Source: Gammaproteobacteria bacterium (lineage in GTDB: Bacteria > Pseudomonadota > Gammaproteobacteria > Pseudomonadales > Pseudohongiellaceae). From it: 64,000 nt of DNA. The stretch spans positions 5,247 through 69,246 of the forward strand of contig PCCP01000046.1 in NCBI GenBank assembly GCA_002731775.1, given 5' to 3'. Of this stretch, positions 59,022-64,000 are shown piece by piece. Below the pieces are notes generated by a model. It saw only the letters and a list, made by a program, of their open reading frames with translations. It had not been told where the DNA came from and did not search any database. A program made the position numbers and the translations under genes. Within the stretch, counting starts at the first letter, position 1. Each line of letters opens with the position of its first letter.

Positions 59022-60691
59022 GCGTACAAATTTGGACATATGCGTTTGTCTTCCTTACATTCGGGCTTTATATCGGCATCGCTATCTGGTCTCGAGCCAG
59101 TTCCACCAAAGAATTCTACGTAGCAGGCGGCAATGTGCCGCCGTTGGCTAATGGTATGGCCACAGCTGCGGACTGGATGTCCGCCGCTTCATTCATCTCG
59201 ATGGCTGGCCTTATTGCCTTCCTTGGCCGAGATGGGGCATTTTATCTGATGGGCTGGACCGGAGGCTACGTACTGCTTGCCCTGCTATTGGCACCCTATT
59301 TACGCAAGTTCGGAAAATTCACAGTGCCCGATTTTATCGGTGATCGCTATTACTCCAGGACAGCCAGATTAATTGCGGTTTTTTGCGCCATAGTCATATC
59401 TTTTGTCTACGTCTGCGGGCAGATGCAGGGTGCCGGAATCGTTTTCTCCAGATTTCTCGAAGTAGATATAACGATCGGTGTAATAATCGGCATGGCAATA
59501 GTATTCTTCTACGCCGTGATGGGAGGAATGAAGGGGATCACCTATACTCAGGTCGCTCAATATTGTGTGCTGATCTTTGCCTTCATGGTGCCAGCCATCT
59601 TCATTTCCATCCTGATGACGGGTCAGCTTATCCCGCAAATAGGATTTGGCTCCGAGCTACTCGACGGCAGCGGCTTTTTACTCGACCGGCTCGATGGCCT
59701 CAGCGCGGAGCTTGGCTTCCCCACCTATACCGATGGTCATCGTAGTACCCAGGATGTGTTTTTTATCACCGCGGCTTTGATGTTTGGAACCGCTGGTCTG
59801 CCACATGTAATCATCCGGTTTTTTACCGTGCCCAATGTCAGGGACGCACGCAAATCGGCTGGTTTTGCACTGATTTTCATCGCCATTCTCTACACTACTG
59901 CGCCGGCTGTTTCGGCGTTCGCAAAAACAAATCTGATAAACACCGTTAACAACATCGAATATACCGCCGTCCCCGAGTGGTTCACGAAATGGGAAACCAC
60001 CAATCTCATCGTCTTCGATGACAAGAACAGTGACGGGTTAATCCAATACGTCGGGGACCCGGAAATTAATGAGCTGCAGGTAAACCGCGACATCATGGTG
60101 CTGGCGAACCCCGAGATTGCGGGATTACCCAATTGGGTTGTGGCTCTGGTGGCTGCTGGCGCCCTGGCTGCGGCCCTGTCTACGGCAGCAGGATTGCTGC
60201 TAGTGATATCCACATCGGTAGCCCACGACTTTCTCAAACGTAGCTTCATGCCAGGGATAACGGAGAAACAGGAATTGCGCTATGCCCGAATTTCAATTTT
60301 CCTAGCCGTGTTAGTCGCTGGCTATTTCGGCATTAATCCCCCCGCCTATGTAGCCCAGGTGGTGGCATTTGCCTTTGGTCTGGCGGCGGCGTCCTTCTTC
60401 CCAGCGATCGTAATGGGAATCTTTTACAAGAGGATGAACAGACAGGGTGCGATCGCCGGCATGCTGGCGGGTTTTGGATTCACTGCGATGTATATAATTT
60501 ATTTCCGATTTATCAATCCAGCGGCGGACAATACTGAAAATTGGTGGTTTGGTATTTCTCCGGAAGGAATCGGCACATTGGGGGCCATGGCAAATCTCGC
60601 CGTTGCCTATACTGTGGCAAAATTTACCCCTGCGCCACCGCTGGAAGTACAAAAAATTGTAGAACGGATTAGATTACCAGGCGATATCTAA
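59018..60691 (+). CDS. Sodium:solute symporter, VC_2705/ActP-like subfamily
   Basis: A 557-residue SSS-family transporter with about 13 membrane segments. Family motifs are FYVAGGNVPPLANGMATAAD, WTGGYVLLALLLAPYLRKFG and the Na+-site region GLAAALSTAAGLLL-like ALAAALSTAAGLLLVIS. A soluble insert (about 310-360) contains DDKNSDG (334-340), which resembles a Ca2+-binding loop and is typical of this subfamily. Substrate is probably a small carboxylate such as acetate, but that is inferred from relatives only. It is paired with the DUF4212 subunit. Confidence 0.93.
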   Translation: MSVQIWTYAFVFLTFGLYIGIAIWSRASSTKEFYVAGGNVPPLANGMATAADWMSAASFISMAGLIAFLGRDGAFYLMGWTGGYVLLALLLAPYLRKFGKFTVPDFIGDRYYSRTARLIAVFCAIVISFVYVCGQMQGAGIVFSRFLEVDITIGVIIGMAIVFFYAVMGGMKGITYTQVAQYCVLIFAFMVPAIFISILMTGQLIPQIGFGSELLDGSGFLLDRLDGLSAELGFPTYTDGHRSTQDVFFITAALMFGTAGLPHVIIRFFTVPNVRDARKSAGFALIFIAILYTTAPAVSAFAKTNLINTVNNIEYTAVPEWFTKWETTNLIVFDDKNSDGLIQYVGDPEINELQVNRDIMVLANPEIAGLPNWVVALVAAGALAAALSTAAGLLLVISTSVAHDFLKRSFMPGITEKQELRYARISIFLAVLVAGYFGINPPAYVAQVVAFAFGLAAASFFPAIVMGIFYKRMNRQGAIAGMLAGFGFTAMYIIYFRFINPAADNTENWWFGISPEGIGTLGAMANLAVAYTVAKFTPAPPLEVQKIVERIRLPGDI

Positions 60692-60741
60692 GTACTAAAG
60701 GCAGCTAGTATAAATCCAAGACTGCCGATGTTTCGGTTTTA

Positions 60742-62412
60742 CTAGCTCCTGCGTTTGCCGTGATCGGTCTTCTCCCAGTACTGCTTAACTGTCTGCTTCA
60801 TTTCCCGGTGCATGAATAATATCCCAATCAAGTTGGGAACAGTCATTAACACAATGGTAATCAAGGCGAGATTCCAAATAATAGTCGTGTCCGCCAGGGC
60901 AGCATAGAAAAACCCGAGAACATAGACTATGCGATAGGGAAGTACGGATTTTGGCCCCAGCAAATAGGTCATGGCGCGGTCTCCGTAATAAGACCAGGCA
61001 ATAGCAGTGGAGAAAGCAAACAACATCAAGCCTATTGCGACGATGTATTTTCCATATTCACCGAAAAGCCCCCTGGTGAACGCCATGGTAGTCAGCGGTA
61101 CGGAATGCAGCAATGATTCTCCGTTAACCACCACACTGGTATCTTCCAGTCTGCCATTGGCGACTACTAATGCGCCGGTAATGGGCTCTCCATCTCTCGA
61201 ATAAATTGTATTTTCGGCGAAAGACCTCGAATTGAGAAGAGTGAAATCATTGCCGCTCACGACTTCTCCTGCCACCAGGTTAATCTGCCCGGAAAAACTG
61301 TCTGCATCGGATTCATCACCATTGAGAAAGGCAAATAACTCCCCTACATCTGCAGAATTTGATTCTTCGTAAATGCCAGCAACAAAGGTCATGTCGGCTC
61401 GTTGAAACTCATTCTCGAATTTTTCTATCCATACACCAGATGAAAGAATCACCAGTCCGGTGACGGTGCAGATAACAATGGTGTCGATGAATGGCTCCAG
61501 TATCGACACCATTCCCTCGTCAGCAGCTTCGTCGGTGCGGGCCGCTGCGTGGGCTATGGGGGCAGAGCCCTGGCCGGCTTCATTGGAATACAGGCCGCGA
61601 TTGACCCCTCGGTCGAAGGCATAGGCGAAGGTCGCACCCAGAAATCCCCCCACAGCCGCAGAACCGGTGAATGCGTTGCTGAATATAGAGACCAAGGATG
61701 GAATAATATTGGTGATATTCGGGATGATGACTGCGGCCGCGCCGATTAAATAAATAAGCGCCATACTTGGCACAATCGCGGCTGCAACTTTCGCGATGCG
61801 GGTAATACCACCGATAATTACCAGCGCCAGGCACACCGAGAGCACACTCGCCGTAATCAATGGATCGAGAGCGAATGTACTCTCCAACCCCGCGGCGATG
61901 CTATTTATCTGCGGCAAATTACCAGTACCGAAGGAACTCAACACCGTCGCCATGGCGAAGATAATAGCCAGCCATTTTGCGTTCAATCCCTTCTCCATAT
62001 AATACATAGGCCCGCCGGCTATGGTACCGTCCGGGGTTTCGGTGCGGTATTTATGGGAGAGTGTCACCTCCACAAATTTGCTGGTCATACCGAAAAACGC
62101 CGTCATCCACATCCAAAATAGAGCGGCGGGGCCTCCCAGGTGCAAGGCCAGGGCCACACCTCCGATATTTCCGGTACCAACGGTACCGGACAGCGCCGTG
62201 GCCAAGGCCTGGAAATGGGTGGTGTCTCCCAGCGCACCATCCTTATCAAACTTTCCCGTGGTGACTCGAATTGCATGCTTGAAATATCGAATCTGGGGAA
62301 ATCCGAGGTAGATCGTAAAGAAGATACCGACTGAAAGCAGCAAGGCGGGAAACCAGATTGCACTGCCCAGATAACTGTCCAGGAAAATTAAGAAGTCATT
62401 AACGGCGTCCAA
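60742..62412 (-). CDS. Alanine/glycine:cation symporter (AGCS family) with an inserted domain
   Basis: An AGCS-family sodium-coupled amino acid transporter. Signature stretches are [56 protein letters not shown] (preceded by R) and [20 protein letters not shown]. At 556 residues it is longer than the usual 450-500. The excess is a polar, acidic stretch at about 331-436 with no membrane segment, lying between two predicted helices. The start is a TTG with GGAGAA seven bases upstream. It is convergent with the SSS symporter gene. Confidence 0.93.
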   Translation of the reverse strand: MDAVNDFLIFLDSYLGSAIWFPALLLSVGIFFTIYLGFPQIRYFKHAIRVTTGKFDKDGALGDTTHFQALATALSGTVGTGNIGGVALALHLGGPAALFWMWMTAFFGMTSKFVEVTLSHKYRTETPDGTIAGGPMYYMEKGLNAKWLAIIFAMATVLSSFGTGNLPQINSIAAGLESTFALDPLITASVLSVCLALVIIGGITRIAKVAAAIVPSMALIYLIGAAAVIIPNITNIIPSLVSIFSNAFTGSAAVGGFLGATFAYAFDRGVNRGLYSNEAGQGSAPIAHAAARTDEAADEGMVSILEPFIDTIVICTVTGLVILSSGVWIEKFENEFQRADMTFVAGIYEESNSADVGELFAFLNGDESDADSFSGQINLVAGEVVSGNDFTLLNSRSFAENTIYSRDGEPITGALVVANGRLEDTSVVVNGESLLHSVPLTTMAFTRGLFGEYGKYIVAIGLMLFAFSTAIAWSYYGDRAMTYLLGPKSVLPYRIVYVLGFFYAALADTTIIWNLALITIVLMTVPNLIGILFMHREMKQTVKQYWEKTDHGKRRS

Positions 62413-62477
62413 TACGATTCTCCATTTGATTTGTGCTATGCGTCTGCAGCCATGCGTGTGAGATTAAGAGAGGAAAC

Positions 62478-62525
62478 CGACCAGGGAGTTTCTGGAGTCT
62501 AGAGATATTGAACACTTAAGCAGAG
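62478..62525. repeat. Degenerate copy of the intergenic repeat after mrp
   Basis: On the minus strand, GAGCCTCTGCTTAAGTGTTC and the following AATATCTCT match, with a few changes, the element after lpxC (GGACCTCTGATTGAGTATTC, then AATGTCTCT, starting near 8139). The 5' part matches the his-operon copies. Confidence 0.4.
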
Positions 62526-62530
62526 GCTCT

Positions 62531-63391
62531 CTAATCATCGCTTATCGTCACGTTTGGCGCCGTAACCTTGGCTTCTTCGACCGCGTTAACGTGCTTCACC
62601 ACCTCGGTTGCCAGGTCCAGGTAGGCTTGCGCCGCTCCATGGCCGGCATCCGATGCTACCACAGGATTACCGCTATCGGTGGTCTCTCTGATCACTATGT
62701 CCAGTGGCAAGCGACCAATAACATCGACGCCGTATTCCCTCGACAGTAACTCACCACCGCCGCTGCCGAAAATAGCTTCCTCATGACCACATGCGCTACA
62801 GATATGCAAGCTCATATTTTCCACAACCCCCAGAATGGGAACACCGACTTTATTGAACATTTCTATTCCCTTGCGGGCATCGAGCAAGGCCACATCCTGT
62901 GGCGTGGTGACGATTACAGCCCCACTGACACTCACCGATTGCGCCAAACTAAGTTGAATGTCTCCAGTGCCCGGTGGCATGTCGATCACCAGGTAATCAA
63001 GCTCAGACCAGGCTGTATCTGCAAGAATCTGGTTAAATGCCGAGATGATCATGGGGGCACGCCAGACCATGGCTGTGGCGGGATCCACCAAAAAACCCAT
63101 GGAATTGCATTCGATGCCATGGGCAATTATTGGCAGCATAAATTTCTGATCCTTGATTTTCGGCCTGGTTCCTGGCGGCACGCCCATCATCAATGGCACG
63201 CTGGGCCCGTAAATATCTGCATCCAGCAACCCAACCCGGTGACCCTGTTTGAGCAGAGCGAGCGCCAGATTGACTGCGGTCGTGGACTTGCCAACCCCGC
63301 CCTTGCCCGACGCCACGCAGATTATTCGTTTAATTTTTTCTAGTTTGTTCAAAATTGTTCCTGAAGAAGTTGAATATTTCCATGCCGCCAC
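62531..63391 (-). CDS. mrp: Iron-sulfur carrier ATPase Mrp/ApbC
   Basis: A P-loop ATPase of the Mrp/NBP35 group that carries Fe-S clusters to target apoproteins. The deviant Walker A is ASGKGGVGKST, followed by LLDADIYGPSVPLMMG and VIDMPPGTGDIQLSL. The C-x-x-C cluster motif is CSAC in LHICSACGHEEAIFG. The N-terminal MIP18-like domain found in E. coli Mrp is absent, so this is the short form. The start is uncertain: GTG at 63391 with AGGAG 11 bases upstream, or TTG at 63352 with AGGA six bases upstream, which would remove 13 residues of no family similarity. Confidence 0.94.
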   Translation of the reverse strand: MAAWKYSTSSGTILNKLEKIKRIICVASGKGGVGKSTTAVNLALALLKQGHRVGLLDADIYGPSVPLMMGVPPGTRPKIKDQKFMLPIIAHGIECNSMGFLVDPATAMVWRAPMIISAFNQILADTAWSELDYLVIDMPPGTGDIQLSLAQSVSVSGAVIVTTPQDVALLDARKGIEMFNKVGVPILGVVENMSLHICSACGHEEAIFGSGGGELLSREYGVDVIGRLPLDIVIRETTDSGNPVVASDAGHGAAQAYLDLATEVVKHVNAVEEAKVTAPNVTISDD

Positions 63392-63563
63392 GAGACAGCG
63401 GCTCCTTGCTGGAGGGGATTATCATTTATCCAATATGAAAAGGAAACAGTGATAACATCATTTGCTTCGGGCCGCTAAAATCGCTCGCTGGCAATGAATT
63501 TGCGTACTGCAACCTGAGCGCCGACATTAACGCTCATCGAACAAAATGAGATACACTTTTAGC

Positions 63564-64000
63564 ATGCGCAAGTACTTAGTTTTTGCTCTTCTAGTCGCGG
63601 GCGGTCTGCAAGCGGCGGAGAAGCTGGAAGGGGCCGATATCAAGTTCGCGCTGTATTCATCTGGATGGGGCGAAAATACTGACGATGGCCTTAGACTGGT
63701 GGTAAATAACCAGACTGGGAAATCGGTGCGACTCAATGCAATCGAATTTCTGAGCAGCTCTGAGGAAATTGAATCGATCCGCATCACCTTCGATCTGAAA
63801 GTCCCGGCATCGGCTTATGCCGAGACTGAAATTGAATATATCGATTTGCTTGGCGACGACGAATGTATCGAGCGTACCATGGCGGAAAACTGGAAGCTCG
63901 TGGAGATCTCCAACTACACCTTGAACCCGTCGGTGCGAAATCTCATTATCGAGGACACCGACTCATTCCGTATCTATCAGTGCGTTAAAACCGTACGCAC
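63564..64000 (+). CDS. Exported protein of unknown function, C-terminus beyond window edge
   Basis: An open frame of 145 complete codons runs from an ATG at 63564 to the window end. The N-terminus MRKYLVFALLVAGGLQAAE is a clear signal peptide with cleavage probably after QAA. The rest looks like a beta-rich domain (LRLVVNNQTGKSVRLNAIEF and SIRITFDLKVPASAYAETEI) with two Cys. An in-frame ATG at 63546 could add six residues. I recognise no family. It is divergent from mrp. Confidence 0.65.
   Translation, partial: MRKYLVFALLVAGGLQAAEKLEGADIKFALYSSGWGENTDDGLRLVVNNQTGKSVRLNAIEFLSSSEEIESIRITFDLKVPASAYAETEIEYIDLLGDDECIERTMAENWKLVEISNYTLNPSVRNLIIEDTDSFRIYQCVKTVR

Noticed and set aside
60703-60747. 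AGCTAGTA/TACTAGCT inverted repeat between the two convergent symporter genes, considered as a bidirectional terminator
   Set aside because: The 8-bp arms are separated by 29 bases, and no T-run follows on either strand. One arm lies over the AGCS stop codon, so the evidence is too weak for a terminator call.

Overview
The window is a gammaproteobacterial chromosome segment made almost entirely of conserved housekeeping genes. Gene content and order match the region that in Pseudomonas aeruginosa runs from the Nudix/secA genes through the division and cell wall (dcw) cluster, rnpB, the sspAB/pet/rpsI-rplM block, cysD-cysNC, hisD-hisG-murA and the lpt/rpoN/pts block. Together with meso-DAP peptidoglycan genes, lipid A and Kdo genes, a cytochrome bc1 complex and several sodium-coupled transporters, this suggests an aerobic Gram-negative gammaproteobacterium, perhaps marine, near the Pseudomonadales/Cellvibrionales. 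The species cannot be named from the sequence alone. No CRISPR array, transposase gene, prophage or tRNA was seen.

Layout. 1-1833 (minus): the visible N-terminal part of a secreted protein of unknown function, cut by the window edge. 2115-26599 (all minus): a Nudix-ThiE fusion, argJ, secA, an M23 peptidase, lpxC, then the dcw cluster in reverse (ftsZ, ftsA, ftsQ, ddl, murC, murG, ftsW, murD, mraY, murF, murE, ftsI, ftsL, rsmH, mraZ) with many stop/start overlaps. The dcw promoter and two MraZ operator repeats lie just upstream of mraZ. About 26935-28240 (minus): rnpB and rsmI. 28478-32023 (plus): lpoA, yraN, diaA, dolP. 32137-38395 (minus): sspB, sspA, a petB-petC fusion, petA, rpsI, rplM, zapE. 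38608-42005 (plus): zapG, cysD, cysNC. 42037-42798 (minus): a Nif3-like gene. 42885-44018 (plus): a DegS/AlgW protease. 44096-48315 (minus): hisD, hisG, murA, ibaG, mlaC. 48536-58529 (plus): yrbG, kdsD, kdsC, lptC, lptA, lptB, rpoN, ptsN, rapZ, ptsO, mgtE, darP. 58728-60691 (plus): a DUF4212 small subunit and its sodium:solute symporter. 60742-63391 (minus): an alanine/glycine:sodium symporter and an Mrp ATPase. 63564-end (plus): a partial exported protein.

How the genes work together. Most of the window builds the envelope. Mur enzymes, MraY, MurG, FtsW and FtsI make and polymerise lipid II at the FtsZ/FtsA/FtsQ/FtsL divisome. LpoA and the M23 protein are likely peptidoglycan synthesis or remodelling partners. 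LpxC, KdsD, KdsC and LptABC make and export lipopolysaccharide. DegS, DolP and MlaC belong to outer-membrane maintenance. The bc1 genes serve respiration, CysD/CysNC activate sulfate, and the RpoN/PtsN/RapZ/NPr group is regulatory.

Departures from the usual arrangement are the most interesting content. Cytochrome b and cytochrome c1 are one continuous reading frame. mlaC stands alone, with mlaF, mlaE, mlaD and mlaB missing from their conserved slot. hpf is missing between rpoN and ptsN, where a 20-codon ORF abuts ptsN. Nested inverted repeats lie upstream of mgtE. A short dispersed repeat recurs in at least four intergenic gaps. The sodium:alanine symporter carries an extra polar stretch of about 100 residues. 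I did not find a clearly new multigene system.
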